In this document: positions 48,233 to 58,562 of the stretch, piece by piece | How the letters are laid out: each line of letters starts with the position of its first letter | Numbering within the stretch: the stretch's first letter is position 1 | NCBI GenBank assembly: GCA_963170055.1 | Contig: CAUJGJ010000444.1 | Coordinates: 8,637,118-8,701,117, forward strand | Length of the DNA stretch: 64,000 nucleotides | Direction: 5' to 3' | DNA from: Halisarca cf. caerulea | Lineage: Eukaryota; Porifera; Demospongiae; Chondrillida; Halisarcidae | Notes under the pieces: model-generated | The model's database searches: none | What the model was told of the DNA's origin: nothing | What the model saw: the letters and a program-made list of their open reading frames with translations, nothing else | Translations under genes and position numbers: made by a program

Positions 48233-48636
48233 TTTCACATGTCACCATCATTAATAGTATATATCAACAAAATCCAGTACATTAGACTGGTAACAACAGC
48301 ATGCAGTATATGTGGACAACTAAAGAGCTAAAACAAAAAAATGAACTATGAAGTATGTATGTAGTGACATGAAGGTGATCATAGCACTGCAAATGTTCTG
48401 AGTATGAACAACACCGTATTGCTAAGACACCTGCCTGTTTACGATGAAACTAAGAGATACATACCTACACATGCACTCAGCCAAATACTACATACAGATG
48501 ACAGATAGCATTTTAAAGGAGCAAAAAGAAAATCACAAGTAAATTAGCCAGTCCAGTTACATTTGCACCAGATGTTATATGAACACACAAAGGTATGTTT
48601 GATGACCTCACACTCGAAAACACGCTTTTCCCTAGC

Positions 48637-49365
48637 TTAAAATTTCAGTATTTCGTAAAGCTGCTGAAAGTTGTCAGTGGCTAGAAAGCCATGTGAGCCG
48701 ACCTCAAAGGTGATGATAGAGGCTTGGTGTGAACGTGAACAGGCTCCCCTCAGCTCTCTGTACCTATCCATCTTGCGCTCAACAGCACCAGAGATATTGG
48801 TTTCAAAGGGCACTGTGAGCTCAATGAGGACAATGGAAGTGGGACTCCACAAGACGATGTCAGGCCGCTGGTCAGTAAGAGCAATGGTCTGAGGGAAGCT
48901 GTAAACATGTCCTGGAAGGTCAACTGTTATTTGAAAGCCTGATGGAAGAAGGTTACCAATGAAGTCATGGATGACTTTCAGTACCTCGTCATGTCTTGTG
49001 GTGTAACGTCCAAGGTAAAGGGCTTTCTGACATGAGTTGAGGACATGGGTCAGAGACTGGTGTTCTCCACAGAGCTGGCACTTTGATGAGGACAACTTCT
49101 TTCACTTGACCAGGTTACTGTGAGGAAGAGTGTCTGTTACTGCATTGAGTGCAAATTTGAAGCACCACTCTGGGAGGCTAAAGATGGCTGAGGATCAGTT
49201 CTGGGTCACATTACCCTCAAACTTCCTTACAGTCAGGCCCTGCACCCGGTGGTGTGGTCAAGTCTGGCAGCAGTGTCCTCAGCCTTGATCTTGGCCTTGA
49301 CTCGAGAGATCACCTTCTTCTTGGAGGCCCAAGGATCTTCCTTCATTACATTCACCACCTCCTAG
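48637..49365 (-). pseudogene. Restriction-like-endonuclease retroelement 3' fragment
   Basis: On minus the region first reads MKEDPWASKKKVISRVKAKI then KAEDTAARLDHTTG, breaks, then AIFSLPEWCFKFALNAVTDT and LPHSNLVK, a stop, KKLSSSKCQLCGEHQSLTHV and LNSCQKALYLGRYTTRHDEV. The C-x2-C ... H-x4-C finger is followed by a PD-(D/E)XK-like core: RPDIVLWS ... IVLIELTVPFE. This arrangement (RT tail, CCHC finger, restriction-like endonuclease) is that of R2/CRE-type non-LTR elements or their relatives. The endonuclease part (48637-49092) is unbroken; the upstream part has stops. Confidence 0.72.
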
Positions 49366-49500
49366 TGGGGGCGGAATGATGGTCGCCGCTACTGAGTTAT
49401 TGTACAGAATCGACGTTTGTGCTATACTTTGGAGGTCTTGACCTCCGCCTTTTTGCGAATTTGTTCATTTTGATATGGTTGAAGAAAAGTGGTCATGTAA

Positions 49501-49684
49501 CAGGTACAACATGTTTTCGGCTCTTTAAACTACACAGGATCAAAATATTGATGGTCAACTCACTATCCAGGTGATGTCTTGGGGCTTTAAACTTGTAGCA
49601 AGAATAAACAAGGCATTTGATTTGAGACATTCGGAAACGGCATCCATTTTGTTTGATGGCAAAAAGTGCCATAACATACCTGCG
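49501..49684. mobile_element. Short CGCAGGT-type element (about 0.18 kb)
   Basis: Starts ACAGGTACAACATGTTTTCG and ends GTGCCATAACATACCTGCG, with TA on both flanks. The end GGCATCCATTTTGTTTGATG resembles inner ends of F1 and F3. Confidence 0.55.
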
Positions 49685-49841
49685 TAGGGTACCCTGTGCA
49701 GAGTCATCCCCAGGCCTTTGGATACTGGATATTGATACAGTCAGGATTGCAAGTGGTCTTTAGTTGGGAACACCTTTGTGTATGCCCCATGAATGTGCCC
49801 TTCGTGGTGATCAGGTAGACACTTCTGGCACCCATGGATTA

Positions 49842-50872
49842 CGCAGGTAAGTTACGTGCACATCGAGTCCAAAACAATTGGCCGCCAAAAAATTCGGTCG
49901 CAAACACCCCCTAATTTTCTCCCTACATGAAGCGTGTACAATAAAAACAAATAGATAGAATGCTACAGTAGCATTTCTAATTTACTTTTAACATATTCTT
50001 ATTTAAAACGTTAAATTCTTATTTATGAGAATCAGCCTAAAGGTTACAAATTTGGAACCCCCAGTGGTTTACCAGCTGCAGCAGCTGTACAATCTGTAGG
50101 CAGCTCAGTGTTTTGTAAACATTGGGGTATTGATTAGAAAACAATTCCTTTGATCTTTTCTTTGATCTGGTGAGGGGTTCCAAATTTGTAACCTTTAGGC
50201 TGATTCTCATAAATCAAAATTTAACGTTTCAAATAAGAACATGTTTTTTCTGAAGTTCGATTGTTGATAACTCATCTTTCCAGTCAAAAAGGCGGAGTTG
50301 TAAACGCCGGTAAAGTGCTATGATTTTTACCTAGAAAGGTTCCTAGGATCCGTATCAAACTTTTCACCGTGGGGGATTTTGACATTCAGCTTTGTTCCTG
50401 AGATGTACCGCTTTTTGTAGTTTTTGGAGAAAAGAAAATTACAAACACGTGCACATGAAACAAATGGTAGGAGCTATCATAATCCCCACAGTGAAAAGTT
50501 AGTCTTATCTGGTCGTCTGAAGCACTCGTCTTCTATTCGTGGTCAAACGGATGTCAGGTGACTATTATCGATAAATGTATCGTAGCGAAAGTATACGGAT
50601 GTTCGTACGGAAAAGGCTGTGGTCAATTTGAAGCGCAATACAGCAAAGGGATCAAGTGCGTGTAAAAATATCGAATAAAATACAGAACTGAAGTCTTTTG
50701 GAACTAAAATATGCATTTATTCCACTTGTCTTGCTAGATAATCAAACTGCATCTTTAATAGTTACGCAATCTGCACCTGATCACAGCTCGATAATGAGAT
50801 GCAAATTGATTACAGTGTGTGGAGCCACAGAAACGCCCCCTTACTGCTTGGTGTGCACATAACCTACCTGCG
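49842..50872. mobile_element. CGCAGGT-terminus element, family F4 (about 1.03 kb)
   Basis: Starts CGCAGGTAAGTTACGTGCAC and ends GTGCACATAACCTACCTGCG; TA flanks both sides. It contains a whole FOX/TCF-core MITE (copy D) as a nested insertion. No domain-bearing ORF. Confidence 0.82.
49990..50245. mobile_element. FOX/TCF-core MITE, copy D, nested in F4
   Basis: About 60-bp inverted arms (TGAGAATCAGCCTAAAGG with TACAAATTTGGAACC, and complements). Core: CCAGCTGCAGCAGCTG, TGTAAACA (50114-50121), CCTTTGATC (50147-50155) and CTTTGATC (50160-50167). Confidence 0.82.
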
Positions 50873-51074
50873 TATAACATTGTAGGAGTGCAGATTGTCA
50901 CCCAAGGCATGCTCATCTTAATATAGGTCTCTTGCAATTGCTCTGTTGATGTGCCTTGCATTTTGGAAGCACTTGGTCATTGGAGGTCAGACAGTATACA
51001 CACGCACATGGAGTGTCTGTGACACCATGCTAATCTGGACTTGCACTTGCATAGAATGTCACCTGCTCATTTTT

Positions 51075-51335
51075 GCTCCTACTACACTATAATATTTGCT
51101 ACAAGAGAGTCTGACTTGGTAGCTAACACAGCAGAGAATTGGCAAGAAAGACTGCAACACAAGCTGGAGTCCATACACGTTTTCATCCTTGTTGCTATTG
51201 AAACACTGGTGGCTTTTGGTGACAGAGCCCTCACCATATTTAAAAAGATTAGCCAATAATTGCGTGTGAACTTGCAGGATCCCCAATCATTCTTTCAATT
51301 ATGTTACAAGATCAGTGTATATAGTCAAATTTTAA
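51075..51335 (+). pseudogene. LINE-type C-terminal fragment
   Basis: Reads NTAENWQERLQHKLESIHVF then ILVAIETLVAFGDRALTIFK, which fits the post-RT block with FxPVAxETLGxxGxxA found in several invertebrate LINEs; an adjacent frame adds GDPQSFFQLCYKISVYI (usual TGDPRS...LxQRLSxA). No RT core is nearby. The identification is from family memory. Confidence 0.45.
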
Positions 51336-51559
51336 CTTTGTATCTGTTTTACTAGCCATGCCTATCCAAGCTTTGTCTATTCTGCTGTTGCTTGTGTGTG
51401 TGTTGTATTATGATGTATAATATTTAATTTATTATAATGTGAATTATATATGCATACATAATATTACCTTGACTAATCTTCACAATAGCTATGCGGGGGT
51501 AGACATTTGATTCTTTTATATCCCATTGCGTCCCTCAATGTTGATTATTATACTTAACA

Positions 51560-51812
51560 CCTTCCATTATGCAATGCACAATTCCATTATGAAATATTTC
51601 AGCCTAGGATCCACAAATTTGAATTTACAGTGGAGATATATAGTAGCTGTACCAGCTGTAACTCCACTGTAAAAGTTGTTTACAGCTACAATGTTTTGTG
51701 TTTTGAATAGGCAAATACAAAACAACTCCTTTGATCTTTCCTTTGATCTTCATGGGTTTGCAAATTTGTGGATCCTTGGCTGAATATTTCATAATAAAAT
51801 TGTGCATTACAA
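51560..51812. mobile_element. FOX/TCF-core MITE, copy E
   Basis: Complete version of the subfamily of copy A. Inverted ends TATGCAATGCACAATTCCAT and ATAATAAAATTGTGCATTAC, inner arms CCACAAATTTG and CAAATTTGTGG. Core: CCAGCTGTAACTCCACTG, TGTTTACA (51677-51684), CCTTTGATC (51728-51736 and 51740-51748). Confidence 0.82.
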
Positions 51813-52472
51813 AGTGGAAAGTGTTACTTTGAATTGATGATACACTCGATGTTTGTTCACTCACTTCATTAGCAAGTTTAATAATACCAAAAAGTATACA
51901 AATTACAGTTAGTGGACATTTTGTTCTTACATAACATTAAAAATCATCATTGCAATTACACAATTGCTTCTTGTCCATTAAACGCTCCCTCAGACAGCTG
52001 TTATGAAACTAGTTTCATAATTTATGAAGAGTTATGGAGCTATTTATCATGTATTGTATTCAATAGTCACTAGAGCACCTAGTAACAAGCATACCTTACT
52101 CAGATGTTTGATTATAATACCTTCACTTCACCAGAGTCTTGACCTGTAAGAATATATAGGAACCATATGCCACAAAATAATTTAATCATAGTAAAAGAAG
52201 AGATAAAAGTGGCAATAGTATTTGGCAGTACAATTACTATTTTACATAGAAATAACTCCTGGATTTACAGTACTTCCCCTTCCTCTCAAACCACATTAGA
52301 TTCTGTGACATGTCAATTTACGAGGTGGAAAACCTTTGTCTTTTTTGTAACTTCTGTTCTCCACATGTAGAAGCTTCAGAGTGTCAAGTAACTGCTCAAT
52401 ACATTTTGATTACTTGGTAGATTCGTAAACATTTCGAAGATTATATTTTGTCAAAAGGCTTGCTTTAGTTAT

Positions 52473-53418
52473 ATGATGCGAGAAGGTTATCTATTGATTT
52501 GTACAATGCGACAAAGATGGCGGATGTTAGCATTTGAAACTGTTGAAGAAGCATGCCCATTTGCTGTAAGTGTAATCGTAGTGGGCAATGCAAATCCTGC
52601 AAATGTTGTATTGAAAACCGCCTTTTGTGTTGATTGTTTGCCTTCTTTATCAAATAAGTGCAGAAATCTTGGTTTACGACCTCAGCGGAATCATTCTTCA
52701 TCTTCTCCAAATACAATAATCTCTACACGAGCTGAATCGCAAGTTACATCGTTGTCAGAGTCACATTTAGAAGTTTTGCGTCCACCAATTTCTGTGTCAC
52801 ATGTTTTAACTAGTTCTTGTGCATCTGTTGTTGTACCATCCGTCTCGTCAGTCACTGTACCATTAGTCTCATCAGTTACCGTACCATCAGTCAATATACC
52901 ATCAGTATCTTCAGTCACTGTACCATCAGTCTCTTCAGTTACTGTACCACCAGTTACTGTATCATCAGCCATTGTACCAACAGTCTCTTCAATTACTGTA
53001 CCACCAGTCTTATCACCTACTGTACCATCACTCTCATCAGCCTCATCAGTCACTATACCGTCAGTCTCTTCTGTTACTGTACCCCCTGTCTCATCAGTCA
53101 CTGTACCATCAGTATCATCAGTCACTGTACCATCAGTATCATCAGTCACTGTACCATCAGTATCATCAGTTACTGTACCATCAGTATCATCAGTTACTGT
53201 ACCACCTGTCTCATCAGTCTCATCAGTTAGTGCTACATGCAGTAATGCCCGTTTCGTCACTCTCATCAGTTACTGTACCATCCATCTCTTCAGTTACTAT
53301 ACCACCTGACGTCTCATCAGTCACCATACAACCTGTTTCACCTCAGTCAGCTTCAAAACACAATGCATCAGTTTCGTCCTTGAGTCAGTTGGCTGCGCCT
53401 TCACCAGATTCAACTTAA
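52473..53418 (+). pseudogene. Cys-rich domain followed by octapeptide repeats, frameshifted
   Basis: The longest frame (ATG at 52473) runs to about 53250 and consists of a short N-terminal part, CVDCLPSLSNKCRN, a Ser-rich linker and some 20 degenerate copies of an octapeptide VPSVSSVT. In another frame at 52553-52630 lies PICCKCNRSGQCKSCKCC. Placed end to end the two frames give one Cys-rich module of the form CxxC-x-G-x-CxxCxC ... CxxCLPSxxxxCxN, a TE-associated pattern I have seen in cnidarian and sponge ORFs (memory only). A second shift near 53245 moves the tail (VSSVTVPSISSVTIPPDVSS ... SPDST) to a third frame. The module may be the first ORF of the retroelement that follows, separated from it by the F5 insertion. 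Confidence 0.45.
52840..53335. repeat. 24-bp minisatellite
   Basis: Units of the form GTCACTGTACCATCAGTATC plus ATCA; five near-identical copies at 53097-53216 flanked by older diverged copies. The minus-strand TVTDDTDG frame is its shadow. Confidence 0.92.
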
Positions 53419-53509
53419 CCAGCAGATGCTTTAAACCACCTTTCATCCTCCACACCAAGCACCCCTCAAATTGACTCTTTACCCCAATTTACCAAAATGA
53501 AATCTCTCT

Positions 53510-54216
53510 GCATGTGGGACATGTCCACGCTAATTCGAAGGTGTGAAAATTTCGGTCATTTTGCAACTTCTGTTCTTAACTTGTACACCTTTAGAATATC
53601 GAAGAAGGACGTTTGTAGTTAGCAGACATGTAAACTTCTAGTTGAACATAGTTTTTAACAACTGTTGTCTATATTTAAGCTGCTACGAAGGTTTTCCCTA
53701 CCTCTACGTGCGAAGGAATTTCTCTGTGTGCTGCATTGTGGAACGGATTCTGGATATATTTTTACATAAATCGCGATAACGATGTTGCATATTTTATCAT
53801 TTGTCTCAAAAGCCAAGATTGGTGAAATCAGCCCAGAAAATCAGAACTTCAGGCGCACATAACTCGGGACAGGAGCAGAAATTCAAAATACACAACATGG
53901 AAAAGTTGGATCGTATTAACAACTCACATTTGGTACTATGAAACCGTCTTAGCCTTGTTCCCTCATGTAGCACCCAGCACAAAACTAAAATTCTAAAGAA
54001 CTTTAAAGTTTAGTCACAAGTCAGCATGTGACAGAGCATCGTTGATGACAAAAAACGTCACTAAACATGGATTTGGCATTCGTATATGCCCGAATAACAA
54101 CATGAATCACGAGATAAATGCATGACAAATATTTTATAGGTACCGAAATATAATATTTCATCACTAAGCAAACTGAGAAGCACTATCATAACAAATGTGG
54201 ACATGTCCCACATGTG
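53510..54216. mobile_element. Family F5 element (about 0.71 kb)
   Basis: Starts GCATGTGGGACATGTCCA and ends TGGACATGTCCCACATG(TG). A right-half copy is at 18340-18596. The ends are related to CGCAGGT-type ends (CGCA-x-GT ... ACATGTCC). It sits between the Cys-rich ORF and the RT remnant. Confidence 0.7.
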
Positions 54217-54284
54217 CCAATTCTAAATAGAATGAGACAGCCTGCAGGTTGCATATTAGTATCGATCAACTATATAATATTGCA

Positions 54285-56543
54285 TATTGCTACACGGAAA
54301 TTGTACACTTCAAAAGGAACTTGTTCAAGGTGCCATCTGGTAAAGCTGGAAAAGACTTTGTAAGGGAAACTACTTGCCTCCTTAATGCCTTCGCAGATTC
54401 ATCCACTCTTGAATCAACTGCCCTCAAGGCGGTCATGGTATGTCTACTTTGTTACTGCAAAAACCAAGCAGTTCTTCAAAGGCTTAAGAACATGCAACAC
54501 AGTTGAGGTTGACTAGCTGTCTAGAACTGTGGAAGTTAGGAAAATTTGATGTACTGCTAAACGAGTGTCGAGCAATCCAACATATATTGAAATGGAATCA
54601 ACCTAAACCATCTGAGGACCTTGCAAGAACATTCACAAAATTTATGATGGAAGGGAAAGTGAAAAAAGCAACAAAACTGCTGATGGAAAACACTTCTGGG
54701 GTCCTATGAAAATCAATGATGACATCAAGGCCCGACTGCTTGAGAAACATCCCTCAAGACGGCTTCCTGAGTTGACACAATCCTTCCTCGTAACCAAACT
54801 GCAGCTGACAAATTTTATCCCATCATCTTTGAAGAGATTGATGCACAATGTATTCAGGAAACTGTGTTGCAAATGGATGGAGCAGGAGGATCCTCAGGTC
54901 GAGATCTGGACACAGCAGCGTGGAAAACACTTTGCTCGTCCTTTGGGGAATCATCGAACAACCTATGCAAAGCAATTGCATCAGTTGCAAAACGCCCATG
55001 TACTGAGCATGTAGACTCCACATGTACTTCTGCACTTCTTGCAGGAAGACTCATAGCCCTGGGTAAATGCCCAAGCATTAGACCAATTGGTGTTGGAGAA
55101 ACTCTATGCAGAATCATAGCCAGAGCACTCACATTCATCTTGAAAACTGATATCTGTAAAGCAGCTGGCCCCTTGCAACTCTGTGCAGGCCAAGACTCAG
55201 GCTGTGAATCTGCAATGCATGCCTTGAATGAAATTCTTGACCACCCAACCAGTGAGGCAGTCCTTCTGATTGATGCCACGGATGCATTCAACTATCTTAA
55301 CCGGGAAACTGCAATGAGAAACATTACATCATTGTGTCCTTCTCCAGCCAACATCATCATCAATACATATCGAGGGAACACTCCCATGTTTATTGATGAT
55401 CATATTATGTTATCTCAAGAAGGCACTACTCAAGGAGACCCGTTGGCAATGGTCATGATGCTTCTGCCACCTCCAAATTACCTGATCTGAAATCCTGGTG
55501 GACCAGCACTCTCAATCAGGTCCTAAATTTGGATACTTTCCAAACCCTAAGAAGAGCTGGCTAGTAGTAAAAGAAGAATTGTTGGATCAAGTCCGAACAA
55601 TATTGGACAAGTCTGGCATTCAGATTACCTCTGAAGGACAGCGTTACCTTGATAGCTGTATTGGTTCTGCTACTTTTGCAGAAACATATGCATGTTCCAA
55701 AATTGTCAACTGGGAAGCGGAACAGTTTCGCCTATGTAACTTTGCTATCTCACAGCTGCAAGCTGCTTACGCATGGTCTTGCACACATGGTCTTGTCCAC
55801 AAGTGGACATTTCTGTCCAGGACCATAGCAGACATCGGCCATCTTTTTCAACCACTAGAAGACATCATTCGTCATCGTTTCATCCCAGCTCTGACTAAAT
55901 AAATGATGACAAAAGGACTCTCTTTGCCCTCCCATTTCGCCTAGGTGGATTAAACATCCCAAATCCAACTCTGTAGGCTAAGCACCACCACCAAGCCTCC
56001 GAGAAAATCACATCAGCCTATGCATCAGCTCTAAAAGAACAAACCACTGTCTTTTCTAATGAAGCAGATGAAAGCATTAATAAAGCCAAGCATGAGCACA
56101 AAGCAGCAAAACAGAATCGGGACAATCAAACCATTGGTGACATCCTGAAGATAACCAACTATAGAATGAAGTGATCTGTCCCTCTCTCAAAAGAAAAAGG
56201 TGCATCCAACTGGCTCACTGTACTACCTATTATGGAACATGGTTTCTGTCTACACAAAGGTGATTTCCGGGATGCGCTTTGCCTCCGTTACGGCTGGACA
56301 CCAAATCACCTCCCAGCCATGCAATTGTGTTTGTGGAAGATATTTTTCTGTTGAACATGCCCTGAGGTGTAACAATGGAGGATTCCCCATTAAGAGACAC
56401 AACGAGCTGAGAGACATTACAGCCAACCTTCTAGATGAGATCTGTACTGGAGTTGGTGTAGAGCCTACACTTCAACCCCTCACTCAGGAACAGCTCCGCT
56501 ACATGTCAGCGAATCGAAAAGATGGTTTGAAGATGAATGAGTA
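54285..56543 (+). pseudogene. Reverse-transcriptase retroelement remnant, multi-frame
   Basis: Ordered pieces in different frames: TEIVHFKRNLFKVPSGKAGK (54290 on); LGKFDVLLNECRAIQH (54540); IKARLLEKHPSRRLPE (54730); the RT palm GGSSGRDLDTAAWKTLCSSF, SIRPIGVGETLCRIIARALT, AVLLIDATDAFNYLNRETAM and EGTTQGDPLAM (54880-55460); then FGYFPNPKKSWLVVKEELLD (55520) and LFQPLEDIIRHRFIPALTK (to 55900); FALPFRLGGLNIPNPTL; and a finger-like CNCVCGRYFSVEHALRCNNG (56310) with the RHNELRD ... VEPTLQPL start of a restriction-like nuclease. The YxDD catalytic box is missing: between GDPLAM and FGYFP the sequence jumps, leaving only a single Asp before ASATSKL. The element is dead and cut off at 56543 before the nuclease active site. 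Confidence 0.82.
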
Positions 56544-56574
56544 AATAATATGTGTTTAATTTTGTGGTCCCCTC

Positions 56575-56826
56575 ATTAAGACCCCATTTACATGTATCTG
56601 GATACCTTTGTAAACGTATACTTTTGAAGATGTTTACACAGACTATTTACATGAAAACGCTGGAAAAGTATAAGCGAATGTGAATACTTTGTAAAGGGAT
56701 ACCTAAGTGGATACTCTATAAACGCATACATCGATCGTTTCAATCGTTTTCATGTAATTAAGTTGTAAACACATTCCAACGTATATGTTTATAAAGGTAT
56801 CTGGATACGTGTAAATGGAACCTAAA
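56575..56826. mobile_element. MITE with about 40-bp inverted ends
   Basis: Left AGACCCCATTTACATGTATC with TGGATACCTTTGTAAACG, right GTTTATAAAGGTATCTGGAT with ACGTGTAAATGGAACCT; the two are inverted repeats. It lies directly after the RT remnant. Non-coding. Confidence 0.75.
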
Positions 56827-57179
56827 ATTTTGTAGGTGGTTCCAATATATGTATTGTGGTATGTGGCAACAATACTGTGTGATGAAACGTTGTATTATCT
56901 ATGATGTAACGCCCTTGTTACTGATGAAATGTTCATGACAACTTGAAGTAGTAGGAGAGTACCTGAACCCATGTGGTTGTACATGTACAGCACATATAAA
57001 AGAAGAATGTCACTCAATCACTAACACATGCATCAACACTTTTCCTTTCAATAGAGAAGATTCCTGATTGTACAAGGTTCGGTTACATTTTTGATTATTA
57101 TGCTACTTTTCACATCATGATGCAGAATATAATGTTGATTTGTTGACTTGGCATTGTTAACTTAGTAATGTTGTACTTG

Positions 57180-57372
57180 GACTGTATTCAGTCAAATCTG
57201 AATAATCTGGCACGTACTGATTCATCCAGAAATCTCACTTAATATATTCAACACTCTGTTGTGAATCCCCGTCACTAAACTGTACACAATGTTACTTGTC
57301 CCACTCCCGGTAAATCTGACACATTTATGGAGTACAGATACTGTCGGATAAACCGGATTCCACTGTATAGTA
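57180..57372. mobile_element. Tigger/mariner-type MITE, about 190 bp
   Basis: Left ACTGTATTCAGTCAAATCTG and right GATAAACCGGATTCCACTGT: CAGTGGAATCCGGTTTATC-type ends as in pogo-superfamily MITEs. The inversion is imperfect. Confidence 0.45.
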
Positions 57373-57396
57373 CAAAATATCCCATGGCTTCCTGAT

Positions 57397-57458
57397 TGTG
57401 TGTGCATGTGTGCTGTGTGTGTATGTGAGTGTGTGTGTGTGTCTGCATGTGTGTGCGT

Positions 57459-57532
<74 letters not shown>

Positions 57533-57537
57533 GTGTG
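57397..57537. repeat. (GT)n microsatellite
   Basis: GT repeat with GCATG, GAGTG and GCGTG interruptions at the left, pure at the right. Confidence 0.95.
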
Positions 57538-58118
57538 ATACCAAATTATAACGGTCAGCCATCAACCAAATGCTGTGCTTATAATTAGTCCTAAGAAGGC
57601 CACACATTAAGTTCTATGGTCTGCCATTTAGGCTGGTCAAATTTTGGCCTGGGATCAAAAATTACAAGATGAACTAACCCTTTTTACCCTCAAAACATTG
57701 TAGAATGCAAGTTAATCTATTGATTTTAAAATATTACCCTTGAGTTCTTTAGTTTAGGTTCTTGTAGGAACGCTGATAGTGACTACTTTGAATGCGGCCA
57801 TTTTGTTACTATAAATAGTAAGACCATTTTCACTATTACTGTAATAGTATAACTAAGCAAACACCACAATAATCAAGCCAATAGTGACTATTAATCACTA
57901 GTGAGTGGTTTGATCCACTGAAATTGGACTCTAACTGGAACTACAAAAGCATCTTCTTGTGTGGAAGTAGTGCAGTGTCTGTTCCAACTTTTCGTGTTGG
58001 AGTTTCTGGTGCATGAATGTTTTCACCTTGTTACATTCATGTCTGACCATGTCCAACCAAACGTAGAATTGATCTGAAATATTGTTAGAACAAGAATGAA
58101 GAGTTATTATTTGGTCTG

Positions 58119-58159
58119 GTGCATGTGTGTGTGTGTGTGTGTGAGTGTGTGTTCGTGTG

Positions 58160-58220
<61 letters not shown>

Positions 58221-58289
58221 GCGTGTGTGCGCATGTCCATGTGAATTTGTGTATAATATTATGTGTGTGTGCATGTGTGTGTGTGTACG

Positions 58290-58320
<31 letters not shown>

Positions 58321-58463
58321 ATGTGTGTGTGCGTGTGTGCATGTGCATGTGAATGTGTGAGTGTGTTGTGTGTGTGCGTGTGATGTGTGTGTGTTTGTTT
58401 GTATGCATGTGTATGTATGTTTGTGTGAGTGCATGCATGTGTGCGTGTATATGTGTACATGCA
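58119..58463. repeat. (GT)n microsatellite, interrupted
   Basis: About 345 bp of GT repeat with many point interruptions, older than the 57.4-kb array. Confidence 0.95.
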
Positions 58464-58562
58464 TATAGTGCTGTGTAATATACCAAAGAAATAGTAATGC
58501 TGCAATGTTATATTTTCCATTATTGTGATATGATGTGATGCCGTGGTATTCTTAAAGCTTAT

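Noticed and set aside
49480..49690. Reading the end at 49682 as part of the F4 element at 49842
   Set aside because: F4 has its own matching left end at 49842, and the 49501 end pairs better with 49682, so they are kept separate.
53097..53216. Regular 24-bp repeats resembling a CRISPR array
   Set aside because: The units are contiguous with no spacers and the genome is eukaryotic; this is a coding minisatellite.
52691..53266. 191-aa minus ORF of TVTDDTDG repeats
   Set aside because: It is the antisense shadow of the 24-bp minisatellite; the plus strand also has the Cys-rich and Ser-rich parts.
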